Source: an archaeon (GTDB lineage Archaea; Thermoproteota; Nitrososphaeria; Nitrososphaerales; Gagatemarchaeaceae). Taken from it: 64,000 bases of DNA. Shown piece by piece: positions 41,646 through 49,777 of the stretch. Numbering within the stretch: the first letter of the stretch is position 1; each line of letters opens with the position of its first letter. The notes beneath the pieces are model-generated. The model ran no database searches. It saw nothing but the letters and a program-made list of their open reading frames with translations, and had not been told where the DNA came from. The stretch lies in assembly GCA_902812495.1 (NCBI GenBank), contig CADDZR010000002.1:1-64000 (forward strand), written 5' to 3'. Position numbers and translations under genes: made by a program.

Positions 41646-41746
41646 CCAAGAAGCCTACCTGAGATTATTGAAAGAGAAACCGCAATAAGGATTAACATAA
41701 TAGCAATAAATATAGCAACATCCAAGTAAGTTTCTATCTCAAACAT
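41642..41746 (-). CDS. 34-residue single-helix membrane peptide in the pilin-like operon
   Basis: ATG at 41746 to TGA at 41642 encodes MFEIETYLDVAIFIAIMLIL followed by a short tail ending SGRLLG. It is almost entirely one membrane helix with an acidic N-terminus; the ETY segment recalls the E-Y motif of Flp/Tad pilins. It overlaps the previous gene by 8 bp and its TGA overlaps the next gene's TTG. Such double translational coupling is strong evidence that it is translated. It could be a minimal pilin, an assembly chaperone or a regulator of the ATPase. No family recognised. Confidence 0.68.
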   Translation of the reverse strand: MFEIETYLDVAIFIAIMLILIAVSLSIISGRLLG

Positions 41747-42101
41747 TTTTTATCGTAACATATCCTTCCAAGTTTGTAGCATTGTAGTTCCCATCTCCAG
41801 AAAAGTTAAAACTGTTCGTTCTCACTTTCAACATGTAAACGAAACTGTACTGACCCGATGCTATAACAGCTGTCCCATTTACTTTTAGCTCGGACCCTGT
41901 AAAAGGCACCGAAAAAATGATACTTTCCCCTGGTTTAAGATTGTCGAGCATCTTCCCAATACCTTCAACAACGGAGGAAACAAGATATTTCTTTGAAAGA
42001 ACAGAAACGCTCGTGACTGAGGGATATGAGAAAAAGTAAAGAGAGAAACATGCAATAAAATAGATTGCAAGGGAGATGTATGATTCGAAGGAAGAAACCA
42101 T
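41739..42101 (-). CDS. Pseudopilin-like protein
   Basis: A 120-residue protein: short N-terminus with FESYISLA (E-x-Y as in pilins), hydrophobic helix (about 8-26), then an extracellular beta-rich domain with no cysteines and several NFS/NAT-type sites. The start overlaps the previous gene by one base and the stop overlaps the 34-residue peptide gene. No family recognised; minor pilin by layout. Confidence 0.62.
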   Translation of the reverse strand: MVSSFESYISLAIYFIACFSLYFFSYPSVTSVSVLSKKYLVSSVVEGIGKMLDNLKPGESIIFSVPFTGSELKVNGTAVIASGQYSFVYMLKVRTNSFNFSGDGNYNATNLEGYVTIKNV

Positions 42102-42460
42102 TACCTGAACACCGCCTTTAGTTCCTTGCTTTCAAAATAAAAAATAACTCTGCCATCACCATTTATTTTAAAATTGAAAGAGCATATGAAAGGTATTGTT
42201 GCGTTAAGCTTTTCGTTTGAGTATGCAAGGTAAAATGTATTGTTTGAACATGAAAGGACCTCCCCAGCCCTCCCTGCCTTTACCGACCAGTAGCCATGAT
42301 TTGCTGCGTTGTAAATACCTCCTAGGTAGGCTGAGAGGTCTGCCTTGAGCTGTGCCGACGATGCATGGGAAATAAAAGAATTTAATACAGTAATAGAGAG
42401 CAAGGAAAAGATTAGGCTTGCTGTCAAGGCAAGTACGTACTCCACTATCTGAGCCAACAT
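42101..42460 (-). CDS. Pilin-like protein, first gene of the minus-strand operon
   Basis: A 119-residue protein whose N-terminus MLAQIVEYVLALTASLIF resembles the mature end of the Flp-like pilin at 45261 (AQLIEEALLLSVALV), with Glu at position five of the shared AQ..E segment and a following Tyr. A hydrophobic helix (about 5-28) precedes a small domain with two cysteines. It lacks the basic leader expected for prepilin peptidase. A minus-strand TATA box at 42478-42487 predicts a leaderless mRNA for the whole five-gene operon. Confidence 0.65.
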   Translation of the reverse strand: MLAQIVEYVLALTASLIFSLLSITVLNSFISHASSAQLKADLSAYLGGIYNAANHGYWSVKAGRAGEVLSCSNNTFYLAYSNEKLNATIPFICSFNFKINGDGRVIFYFESKELKAVFR

Positions 42461-42477
42461 TTAAAAAAACAAACAGA

Positions 42478-42508
42478 GAATATAAGCAACAACGTGGCTC
42501 TTTTAATG
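42478..42508. promoter_or_regulatory. Divergent TATA boxes of the two pilus operons
   Basis: Minus strand: gcttatattc (42478-42487) is about 23-28 bp before the ATG at 42460. Plus strand: ctcttttaat (42499-42508) is about 24 bp before the GTG at 42528. Both transcripts should be leaderless, and the 67-bp spacer leaves room for shared regulation. Confidence 0.55.
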
Positions 42509-42527
42509 AAGTATACATTTTCTGCAT

Positions 42528-43943
42528 GTGTTCACGGAAAGGCTTTTCAGGTTAGTTTCAAAGAAAAGAACAAAAGGAAGAAAAGATCCTCTCCTTATTG
42601 AGCTCTTCCCAAGGGAGAAGTTTTGCAATCACACCACACTCCTCAGGAAAGTTGAGCAAAAAGAGTGTTTTAACCTCTACAGGGTTTTCCTCTGCCTCTC
42701 TGACGAGGAAATGTCACTCGTAAGAAAGTCTGTTTCAATTGTCTCTGACACATTAGACCCTGAACTAGTTAAACCCCTTACATTTGAAAGACTGGTTGAA
42801 GTTATAATGCAAGAGGTTTCACCTTTGCTATCGCAAATACAGGATATGAAAAGGTTGAGAGAGGTTTCAGAACTTGTAGCCTACGAATGTATTGGACTTT
42901 CAAGGTTCTATGCCCTTGCAACAGATAACATGGTGACAGAGTTTTTTTGTGACTCCAAGTTCACACCAATTTATCTCGACCACATGAGCTTCGGCAGATG
43001 TGAAACGGAGATATTTCTAACAGAGAGGGAGAGGGATGCAATAGAGACGCATCTAGACACTTTTGGTGGTTACAGCCTTGACTTTAGGACACCTTCCTTG
43101 AAACATGACATTGAAGTCTCTGGAAAGAGGCTTAGAGTCTCGCTCGACCTTGAGCCTCTAGCAGTATACGGATTTTCTCTTGACGTAAGGAGGCTCGACC
43201 CCTCAGGGTTGAGAATAGGGCAGCTTATCTCAATGAGAACTTTAACTGCAGAGGCAGCATCATTCCTAATTGCATGGGCAGAACTTGGAGGTAATATTTG
43301 CATAGTTGGTGAGACAGGCTCGGGCAAAACAACTCTGATGAACGCAATAGACAGGGAACTCAATCCGAAATTAAGAAGGGTTTACATTGAGGACGCGGTT
43401 GAGACTCCAGACCTTCTCAAGGAGGGATACCATCAGCTGAAACTCCGTGTTGAGCCCTACGACAAAGCAAGGAACATCAGGACAAAGGAGTTCGAGTCTG
43501 TTAAGATGCTACACAGGTCACCTGATATGATGATCCTGAGCGAGATACAGTCTGAGGAGCATAGTAAGGCACTCTTCAGTTCCCTTGAGTCAGGTATAAG
43601 GGGTCTGCAGACTTTTCATGGAAGCTCACCTGAACAGGCGCTGAGAAGATGGAGGCTGCTACACGGTATATCCGAGATAGCACTTCAAGATCTTGGTTTG
43701 CTAGTGCAGATGTCACGGCCGGATAGGTTAAAGCCCACGAGACTAGTCTCAAGGATATCTCAGGTATCACTGCAGGATGGAGAACCGTCATTGGTTGATA
43801 TTTTTCAGATCTCAGGTGGGAAACTCACTAGAAACATAGCTGCAAAAATAGTTCCTCCTCCAGGTAAGACGGCAGAAGAATTTTACTCCAGGGTTGATGA
43901 GAAAATGAGGGAATTCGAGATAGATGAAATACGAAATTCTTGA
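42528..43943 (+). CDS. Type II/IV secretion ATPase (TadA/GspE-like)
   Basis: A 471-residue hexameric-type ATPase that powers pilus assembly. The N-terminal part (about 1-225) matches archaeal pilus ATPases. Walker A is GETGSGKTT (261-269), the Asp box lies around VYIEDAVETPD, Walker B is MMILSEIQSEEH (334-345) and the His box is TFHG (362-365). The GTG start agrees with the TATA box at 42499-42508. The gene for the first membrane platform subunit starts 20 bp inside its 3' end, so they are co-translated. Confidence 0.92.
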   Translation: MFTERLFRLVSKKRTKGRKDPLLIELFPREKFCNHTTLLRKVEQKECFNLYRVFLCLSDEEMSLVRKSVSIVSDTLDPELVKPLTFERLVEVIMQEVSPLLSQIQDMKRLREVSELVAYECIGLSRFYALATDNMVTEFFCDSKFTPIYLDHMSFGRCETEIFLTERERDAIETHLDTFGGYSLDFRTPSLKHDIEVSGKRLRVSLDLEPLAVYGFSLDVRRLDPSGLRIGQLISMRTLTAEAASFLIAWAELGGNICIVGETGSGKTTLMNAIDRELNPKLRRVYIEDAVETPDLLKEGYHQLKLRVEPYDKARNIRTKEFESVKMLHRSPDMMILSEIQSEEHSKALFSSLESGIRGLQTFHGSSPEQALRRWRLLHGISEIALQDLGLLVQMSRPDRLKPTRLVSRISQVSLQDGEPSLVDIFQISGGKLTRNIAAKIVPPPGKTAEEFYSRVDEKMREFEIDEIRNS

Positions 43944-44625
43944 GATTTATGGGATAGATAAGGTAAGGTTTGTAGCCTTAGTAACAGCTTTCTCTATCTC
44001 CGTCTTTATAGTATCACTTTTCCTAACTCTCAGACTTATTGGGACTACAGGTATTGCTTTCGCAGTCATTCTCGGGATTGTTTCAGGGTACATTTTGTTT
44101 ACCGAACCCTTGAGGGTTGCGAGGTACTCGTCTCTAATACAGTCAGAGGAAGCATCCACTTTCTTTTCTTTCATAAGTACAGCACATTCTGTAACAGGAT
44201 CAAGGACAAGGCCAATAATGCTTCTTGAACCAAGGGATTTTTCTTTCTCCAATGCTATAGTTAAGATGAAAAGGTCGATACTTCTTGGGAGAGATCTGGA
44301 AGGGACAATTCAAATCCTTGAAAGAGAAAGCTTCTCCTCAACTTTGTCTTCAGCCTTGAGCGCGTACAAGTCAAGAAGCGGATGGAAGAGAATTGAGTGG
44401 GAAGAAGAGTACAGCGCAAGCATATCTACATCGCTGCTGACACACGAGACTAAGGTTCCTCTATTCATTGCAGCTGTCTTCTTCTCTCCAATACTCCTTA
44501 CATTTCTCTCAATAACTTCACATCTCTATTCCTCTTCCCACCTTCTCTACATTTTCCTGTTCAACCTTGTTCTCGTAGACCTTGCTTACTTCTACTCGTC
44601 ATCCGAAAGGAGAATTCTTGAATGA
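43924..44625 (+). CDS. Pilus membrane platform protein, N-terminal half (TadB/ArlJ-like)
   Basis: A 233-residue protein with two hydrophobic helices near the N-terminus (about 14-60) and two near the C-terminus (175-220) around a cytosolic helical domain, the layout of one type II secretion system F domain. Archaeal platform proteins (ArlJ/PilC type) usually carry two such domains in about 500-550 residues. Here the platform is divided between this gene and the next (4 bp overlap), as in the bacterial TadB/TadC pair. Assignment is by topology and context. Confidence 0.7.
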   Translation: MKYEILEIYGIDKVRFVALVTAFSISVFIVSLFLTLRLIGTTGIAFAVILGIVSGYILFTEPLRVARYSSLIQSEEASTFFSFISTAHSVTGSRTRPIMLLEPRDFSFSNAIVKMKRSILLGRDLEGTIQILERESFSSTLSSALSAYKSRSGWKRIEWEEEYSASISTSLLTHETKVPLFIAAVFFSPILLTFLSITSHLYSSSHLLYIFLFNLVLVDLAYFYSSSERRILE

Positions 44626-45245
44626 AGAGAAGTAACCTCGATACACTTAGGGTTCTCTTCAAACTTCTCTCGATGGGAGAGAGTCTTTGCTATTCTCTTG
44701 TCAAGAGTATGCGTGTTTCCGAGCCCGATTCAAGTGTCGTTAGGGCTGTCTTCATGGGCCACCATCCTAGGAAGGTAATAGGTCTCTTTAAGGCAGAAAC
44801 AAAGGAGCAGAAGCTGCTCATAGCAATGGTGAAGAATGCAAGGATATCGGACACAGTGTTAGTGGGAAGACATGGGAGCAGGCTTCTAACCACATTTGAG
44901 AGATGGGAGAGGATGAGGGAATCCAGAAAGGGCATCTCGAAGGTCATGGCATTCAGGGGGTATATCATCTCTTCAATCCTTGGGTGCGTTCTTGCTGTAG
45001 TCTCAGGTATAGCACCAGTAGTTCTCTCCTTTTCGCTAAATGGCCAGTTAAGGATAGATCCATTTCCAATAGAGCTTTTCTCTCTAGCAATGGGTTTAAC
45101 TTCATCCATAACCATAGGCTTGTTCTTCGGTACAAGGAGGTTTTACGTCAACCCACTCTTAACTTTCTTCCTCTTCATCCTTGTGTACAGCTCCTTTTCT
45201 TCCATTGCAAATCTAGGTAGCTATGGTGGGCTCTTAAATAAATAG
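44622..45245 (+). CDS. Pilus membrane platform protein, C-terminal half (TadC-like)
   Basis: A 207-residue protein: a cytosolic helical domain (about 1-105, with KGISKVMAFRGYIISSILG before the first membrane helix) followed by three hydrophobic segments (about 108-130, 140-165, 172-192). With the preceding gene it makes the equivalent of a two-domain platform protein. The start overlaps the preceding stop by 4 bp; the pilin gene follows after 15 bp. Confidence 0.7.
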   Translation: MKRSNLDTLRVLFKLLSMGESLCYSLVKSMRVSEPDSSVVRAVFMGHHPRKVIGLFKAETKEQKLLIAMVKNARISDTVLVGRHGSRLLTTFERWERMRESRKGISKVMAFRGYIISSILGCVLAVVSGIAPVVLSFSLNGQLRIDPFPIELFSLAMGLTSSITIGLFFGTRRFYVNPLLTFFLFILVYSSFSSIANLGSYGGLLNK

Positions 45246-45260
45246 CAACGTTCATTTTAT

Positions 45261-45464
45261 ATGAAAGGAAAAATTGTTCAGGAAAGGAAGGCTGCACAGT
45301 TAATAGAGGAAGCACTTCTTCTCTCTGTCGCACTTGTAGCCCTCTCGATGCTCGTTGGAGGGATAGAATCAATACTAAAGGAAAGCGCTAGCTACACTTC
45401 AAACATATGGAACAGCATAGTTTCGGCAATCAACGGCGTCCTTGGATCCCTCTTTCACTGGTGA
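45261..45464 (+). CDS. Flp-like major pilin precursor
   Basis: A 67-residue prepilin. A basic leader (MKGKIVQERKA) ends in K-A, the archaeal class III signal pattern, with predicted cleavage after Ala11. The mature protein begins AQLIEEALLLSVAL, so Glu is at position +5 as in type IV pilins. The mature 56 residues are one hydrophobic helix with a short amphipathic end (SIVSAINGVLGSLFHW), close to Tad/Flp pilins. It is the best candidate for the structural subunit of the filament made by this locus. Confidence 0.78.
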   Translation: MKGKIVQERKAAQLIEEALLLSVALVALSMLVGGIESILKESASYTSNIWNSIVSAINGVLGSLFHW

Positions 45465-45608
45465 GTTTAACTGGAGTCTTTCCTCTCGAGGCTTAGATGG
45501 TCTCTTTCTAGACACGAAATTCTTCAGAGAGACAGTATAAGGATTGTTGACACAAAATACCTGACTGTAAGGAAGGGTAGCAGGCACAGGTCCTTTGCTT
45601 TCATCAGA

Positions 45609-47177
45609 GTGTATCTAGAGCAGCAAGAAGACGAAAGGACTGAGTTTTCTTCGAGTGTTAGAGCTGCGGTGCAGAGTCAGAGGATAAGGGGTCTCTTCCA
45701 GGGGCTCAGGAAGTCAGAGATACCATATCTATACATCAACGCAATGATACCTGAGAAAAACGAGGAGCACGAGGTCTTTGAGTTTGACCTAGCTGTAGGA
45801 ACATGGGTTGACGGTGAGGAGAAGGGCATAGAAAAGGACCTTGCGGAACTTGAGCAGAGAGCAAGCATACTTGCTGCAAGCCTCTCTGTTGCAATGCCTG
45901 AAGCCTCTATCAGGAGGCTCTCAAGGAACGAGCTCTCCTCCTTTATTTCTTCAATACTCTTTCCATCCGATAGGGAGATGCCTCAAAGAGCTGACCCTTC
46001 CTCAATAAGTACTGTTCAGAGCTTTGGTAGCGATAACCCGAGCAAAAACCGTGTTTCTGTAGCTCCTTCATTTTACGTTCCGAACATATCCGAATCTTCA
46101 GGCAAGATTATTCTTGGAAACATACTTTCCGGAGAAAAGGAAGTACACCAGCTTAAGATAAGGTTTGAGGACATGAGAAGGCATGTCACAATCCTTGGCA
46201 TGACAGGAAGCGGCAAGACAACTACATCCATATCCATAATGTCTCAGGTTGCTTCTACTGGCCTTCCTGTTCTTATACTTGACTGGCACAACGAGTACAG
46301 GAGGAGCATAACCTCACTGGGAGGCAGGGTTTTTTCCCCAGGAATTGACGATTTTGTACTCAACCCTCTTAGCACATACTCCTCAGAGATAACTGAGCAT
46401 GTTGCAATAGTGACAGACATATTTTCAGACATATACCACTTTACTCATCCGCAGGCGTACATGTTTAGGAACGCTCTACAGAGATGTATCTCAGAAGCAA
46501 AAGACGAACCGATACTGGAAGATCTTGTCAGGGTAATAGAGTCTTTTCCCCTAAGGTCTGCTTACGATAACGAAACAAAGGTTGCTCTTCTAAGAAGGCT
46601 TGTGCCGCTAACACAGGGCCAGGTAGGGAAGGCAATGAATGGCCACTCCTCAATTAGCTTGGATGAGCTACTTGCCTCAGTCGCATGCCTTGAGCTTGGA
46701 CATATGAGAGACGTACAGTCGAGGAGCATATTCACAGAGATAGCCCTGAAGATGCTCTACGAATTCAGGACAGGTAACACGGATAATGTTGAGCACTTAA
46801 CTGTTGTTGAGGAAGCAAGGAATATTGCACCAGCTAGGAGGGATGAAGATCCACCAAGTGTGGGGGAAAGGATTGTTTCCGAGTTAAGAAAGTTTGGCGA
46901 ATCGATGGTCTTTGTTGCGCAGTTCCCCACGCAGCTTGCGTCTGAGATAGTGAAGAACTCGGCTGTTAGAATTGTGCACAGGATAGCGTGGCACGAGGAC
47001 ATGGATATAGTCGCTAACTCTCTTGGCCTTAACCAGCAACAGAAGGAATATCTTGGGATGCTTGAGGTTGGGGATGCGGTTGTTAGCCTTGCAAGACTAC
47101 CCAAGCCGATACTTGTTAGAGTAAAACAGCAGGGCTACGAAGAGAACAGGAGAGTGAATTTTTCCTCTGTGCCGTAG
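45609..47177 (+). CDS. HerA/VirB4-like hexameric ATPase linked to the pilus locus
   Basis: Residues are numbered from the GTG at 45609 (522 in total). The HerA/FtsK-type core has Walker A GMTGSGKTTT (197-206), LILDWHNEYR, a Walker B-like LTVVEEARNI and the C-terminal FVAQFPTQLASEIVKN. HerA-family motors pump DNA; VirB4/CedB relatives serve DNA transfer. The frame stays open and protein-like back to 45471 (for example RDSIRIVDTKYLTVRKG) but has no ATG, GTG or TTG there, so the true N-terminus probably lies up to 46 codons upstream. It overlaps the convergent AK6-like gene by 43 bp. Confidence 0.85.
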   Translation: MYLEQQEDERTEFSSSVRAAVQSQRIRGLFQGLRKSEIPYLYINAMIPEKNEEHEVFEFDLAVGTWVDGEEKGIEKDLAELEQRASILAASLSVAMPEASIRRLSRNELSSFISSILFPSDREMPQRADPSSISTVQSFGSDNPSKNRVSVAPSFYVPNISESSGKIILGNILSGEKEVHQLKIRFEDMRRHVTILGMTGSGKTTTSISIMSQVASTGLPVLILDWHNEYRRSITSLGGRVFSPGIDDFVLNPLSTYSSEITEHVAIVTDIFSDIYHFTHPQAYMFRNALQRCISEAKDEPILEDLVRVIESFPLRSAYDNETKVALLRRLVPLTQGQVGKAMNGHSSISLDELLASVACLELGHMRDVQSRSIFTEIALKMLYEFRTGNTDNVEHLTVVEEARNIAPARRDEDPPSVGERIVSELRKFGESMVFVAQFPTQLASEIVKNSAVRIVHRIAWHEDMDIVANSLGLNQQQKEYLGMLEVGDAVVSLARLPKPILVRVKQQGYEENRRVNFSSVP

Positions 47178-47674
47178 GTGAGGGACCAGTCTACCTGTCC
47201 TGTCTTCTTTTTCCCTAGCATTATCCTAGCTATATCCCTCGAGGCTCTTTCAGGGTCTGAGAAGGTTGTGTCGTATTCGCTGACTTTCTCTTTACCAAAT
47301 TTTTCGTAGCACTGGTATGCAATAAGTCCTATTAGTTCAGCTTCCACATTTTCCCTTATCTTTTTACTGCTGTATTTTCTTGAGGCAAGTCTATGCTTTA
47401 AAACAATCGGGTCGCACCGAAGTACAACAACATGCTTAACATCCTCCTTATCAACTACATGTGGTATCAGATGGCCGTAAATGAGTGATTGTTCCCTTAT
47501 TTCTTTTAGAACCTTTGCAAGAGAAACTGTGTCTACATACCCTTTGCTCGAAGCACCTGATTTGGATGCAATCGAATTTATTGAAACAGGATTTAGCTTC
47601 AGTATCTTGCAAAGAATAGGTGCTATAGTTTTCTTACCTGTACCAGGCGTTCCAGTAAGGCAGTAAAACCTCAT
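47135..47674 (-). CDS. Adenylate kinase 6 / Fap7-like NTPase
   Basis: A 179-residue P-loop kinase. The P-loop is GTPGTGKKT (8-16), where the usual final KT/KS is extended as KKT. The family core shows YVDTVSLAKVL, HVVVLRCDPIVLKHRL and SSKKIRENVEAELIGL. Fap7/AK6 acts in maturation of the small ribosomal subunit and has adenylate kinase activity. The C-terminal tail overlaps the HerA-like gene by 43 bp. A small membrane-protein gene ends one base before its start. Confidence 0.85.
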   Translation of the reverse strand: MRFYCLTGTPGTGKKTIAPILCKILKLNPVSINSIASKSGASSKGYVDTVSLAKVLKEIREQSLIYGHLIPHVVDKEDVKHVVVLRCDPIVLKHRLASRKYSSKKIRENVEAELIGLIAYQCYEKFGKEKVSEYDTTFSDPERASRDIARIMLGKKKTGQVDWSLTYGTEEKFTLLFSS

Positions 47675-47675
47675 C

Positions 47676-47873
47676 CTAGATAACCGAGAAAAGGAAGAAG
47701 TATATCGGTATAAGTATCAAAGGAAGGAAAAGGAGTATCCAGAAGACAAGCCTCAGGATCTTCTTTACGTATACCTCTGTTCTGTTGCTGTTCAGAAAAG
47801 AATCCAGAAGTTCGAGCAACTTTAAAAGCATCGCACATTCTACCACAATGCTACTGTTTAACTTTTTCTCCAA
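47676..47873 (-). CDS. Small hypothetical membrane protein
   Basis: A 65-residue protein: amphipathic N-terminal half ([15 protein letters not shown]), basic stretch (VYVKKILR) and a C-terminal membrane helix ([18 protein letters not shown]). It overlaps the end of msrA by 23 bp and ends 1 bp before the AK6-like gene, which supports it as a true member of an msrA operon. No family recognised. An ATG 13 codons in is an alternative start. Confidence 0.5.
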   Translation of the reverse strand: MEKKLNSSIVVECAMLLKLLELLDSFLNSNRTEVYVKKILRLVFWILLFLPLILIPIYFFLFSVI

Positions 47874-48378
47874 AGGAATGGAGAAGCTTCCTTACCTTTG
47901 GCCCTATGACAAACACACAGTAAGGCTTCTCTCTGTTTCTTTCGTAGTACTCCCTATGGTAATCCTCAGCAGGATAGAATACATCGTAAGGCTTCAGCTC
48001 TGTAACAACCTCCCTACCAAGTTCCCTGCTTATCCTTTCAATCATCTCCTCTGCAACCTTCTTCTGTTCCTCATTGTGATACAGTATTATCGAACGGTAC
48101 TGTGAGCCAACGTCATTACCCTGCCTGTTCCTTGTTGTTGGGTCATGTAACGCAAAGAAAATTTCAAGTATCTCTCTGTACGAGATTTTTTCAGAGTCAA
48201 ATGTCAGATGGATTACTTCGGCATGCCCTGTAGTGTCACTACAGACCATCTCGTATGTTGGGTTGGGTACGTAACCACCTGCATAACCGGGCTGAACATC
48301 AATCACACCCTTTATCCTTCTGAAGATTGCTTCCGAGCACCAGAAGCAACCCATGCCAAGAGTTGCTTTTGCTTCCAC
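47851..48378 (-). CDS. msrA: Peptide methionine-S-sulfoxide reductase
   Basis: A 175-residue MsrA that repairs oxidised methionine. The catalytic motif GCFWC is at 10-14 (Cys11 nucleophile), followed by [46 protein letters not shown] and the C-terminal AEDYHREYY. Length and motifs are standard for the single-domain form. It fits an oxygen-exposed lifestyle, in line with the terminal oxidase. Confidence 0.95.
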   Translation of the reverse strand: MEAKATLGMGCFWCSEAIFRRIKGVIDVQPGYAGGYVPNPTYEMVCSDTTGHAEVIHLTFDSEKISYREILEIFFALHDPTTRNRQGNDVGSQYRSIILYHNEEQKKVAEEMIERISRELGREVVTELKPYDVFYPAEDYHREYYERNREKPYCVFVIGPKVRKLLHSFGEKVKQ

Positions 48379-48420
48379 TTTTTACGGATCTGCAAGAACA
48401 ACAGATAAATCCTTCTGAAA

Positions 48421-49086
48421 GTGGGCTTCAAAGGCATGGTATCCGACCCTGTTGTAATAGTTGGCTCCTTTTTGCTTGCTTTCAAAGCAGTTTTGCTCGA
48501 GGGAAGCGAGGTTGCCATACTATCCCTTGCTACAGTGAATCAGATAGGTAGAAGGAATGTTTTGACAGGCATAATGCTGGGGCTTGTTGCATCTATTCTA
48601 ATTTTTCTAGCTGTAAGACAGGTATTCCTGTATTTACCAACAGTTATGATTGACTTTGTTACTGCTGGTGTGATACTTTACTTTTCTTCAAAATTTCTGA
48701 GAGGTTTTGTGGGCTACTATTTTGAGAAGAAATCGTTTCAATTCAAGATGAACGACATGGAAAAAGAGCTTGTTTCGAAGGCGAAGATAAACGATACATA
48801 TGGGAATATACCTTTCTCTCTCTTAAACTCTCTACCAGTCTTTACCATAACATTAACAGAGGGTTTTGAAGCAAGTTTAGTACTAGCGGCTGCGGGTTCC
48901 TTCAACCTATTCTGGACTGTTATCGGAGCTTCAATAAGCATACTTGTTATAACATCGATATCCATTGTATCCTACCAGTACCTGGTAAACTTCCCGAGAT
49001 GGCTTCTTGACCTTCTAGCAGGGTTGATCCTTCTAACTTTTGGCATCATATTCCTTCTTTCCGGTATCCTGGAGGTAGCTGCCTAA
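48421..49086 (+). CDS. FTR1/COG4280-like membrane protein
   Basis: A 221-residue membrane protein with about six or seven helices. Two acidic motifs in helices, LLEGSEVA (E27, E30) and LTEGFEAS (E147, E150), recall the REGxE motifs of FTR1 iron permeases, and related archaeal proteins are annotated as predicted permeases. Iron or other metal uptake is thus a guess. The start is GTG at 48421 with an ATG five codons later. The next gene starts 1 bp after its stop. Confidence 0.68.
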   Translation: MGFKGMVSDPVVIVGSFLLAFKAVLLEGSEVAILSLATVNQIGRRNVLTGIMLGLVASILIFLAVRQVFLYLPTVMIDFVTAGVILYFSSKFLRGFVGYYFEKKSFQFKMNDMEKELVSKAKINDTYGNIPFSLLNSLPVFTITLTEGFEASLVLAAAGSFNLFWTVIGASISILVITSISIVSYQYLVNFPRWLLDLLAGLILLTFGIIFLLSGILEVAA

Positions 49087-49087
49087 A

Positions 49088-49312
49088 ATGAAGAAAGGAA
49101 AGCTCAAGGAAATAATAAGCAGGGCTCTTTATGCTGATATTACAGAGAAATACACAGTAATCTACAGGGATATGAACATGTATCCGGAGGTTGCGCTATC
49201 CGAGTTCCTGAGCAGCGGGGAGATACCCTTTTCTAGGATAGTCGAAATCAGGAGGGATGGCATCGTTGTGTGGAAGAAGTCAGGTAGCAACAATTTTTAT
49301 ACCTCAGACTGA
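49088..49312 (+). CDS. UPF0248 / DUF504-like protein
   Basis: A 74-residue protein with the family pattern YTVIYRDMNMYPEVALSEF then IPFSRIVEIRRDGIVVWKK. The family is archaeal and of unknown function, often found near RNA-related genes. It lies between two membrane-protein genes in the same run. Confidence 0.72.
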   Translation: MKKGKLKEIISRALYADITEKYTVIYRDMNMYPEVALSEFLSSGEIPFSRIVEIRRDGIVVWKKSGSNNFYTSD

Positions 49313-49326
49313 GATCCGCTTGGTAC

Positions 49327-49767
49327 ATGGCCCTGGATATTCCAAGGCTATACATACCAATTAGCCAGAACGTTGCAACAGGTATATTCATAGGTTATAC
49401 GCTTGTCCTTTTCATAGCACTTGCCCTCAACAAGTTTGGAGATATGATGTTCAGGAAGGGTTTTGCAAAACCATTTTACATAAGAGGGCGTAGAATACAC
49501 CACAGGGATGTACTTCTATTTGTCCTTCCCTTAATTTATACAGTTATTGTTTCCCTAATTATAGTTGGAGCAATTGGTGTTGTTTGGAACTACTTCTGGG
49601 ATGGGATAGAGACAATATCCATACTTGCTGCTTTCTGTCTTGCACTGGACCTCCTCTTTGATAGGTATTCCTCAAGACTCAAAAGGATAGTTTCAATACC
49701 TCACGAAATACTCTACCTATCTCTGCCTCTTTACGCATTTACACATTTCCTCGTCATATTAGTTTAA
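49327..49767 (+). CDS. Hypothetical four-helix membrane protein
   Basis: A 146-residue protein with about four hydrophobic segments (15-35, 60-85, 90-112, 125-145) and a basic cytosolic loop with histidines (YIRGRRIHHRDVLL). No family recognised. It precedes the homoserine dehydrogenase gene by 10 bp and is likely in the same transcript. Confidence 0.6.
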   Translation: MALDIPRLYIPISQNVATGIFIGYTLVLFIALALNKFGDMMFRKGFAKPFYIRGRRIHHRDVLLFVLPLIYTVIVSLIIVGAIGVVWNYFWDGIETISILAAFCLALDLLFDRYSSRLKRIVSIPHEILYLSLPLYAFTHFLVILV

Positions 49768-49777
49768 AAGATAGTTT

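Noticed and set aside
41289-42460. Possibility that the small pilin-like genes are pieces of one broken gene
   Set aside because: Each has its own N-terminal hydrophobic helix and start/stop overlap, the pattern of separate coupled genes and not of frameshifts.
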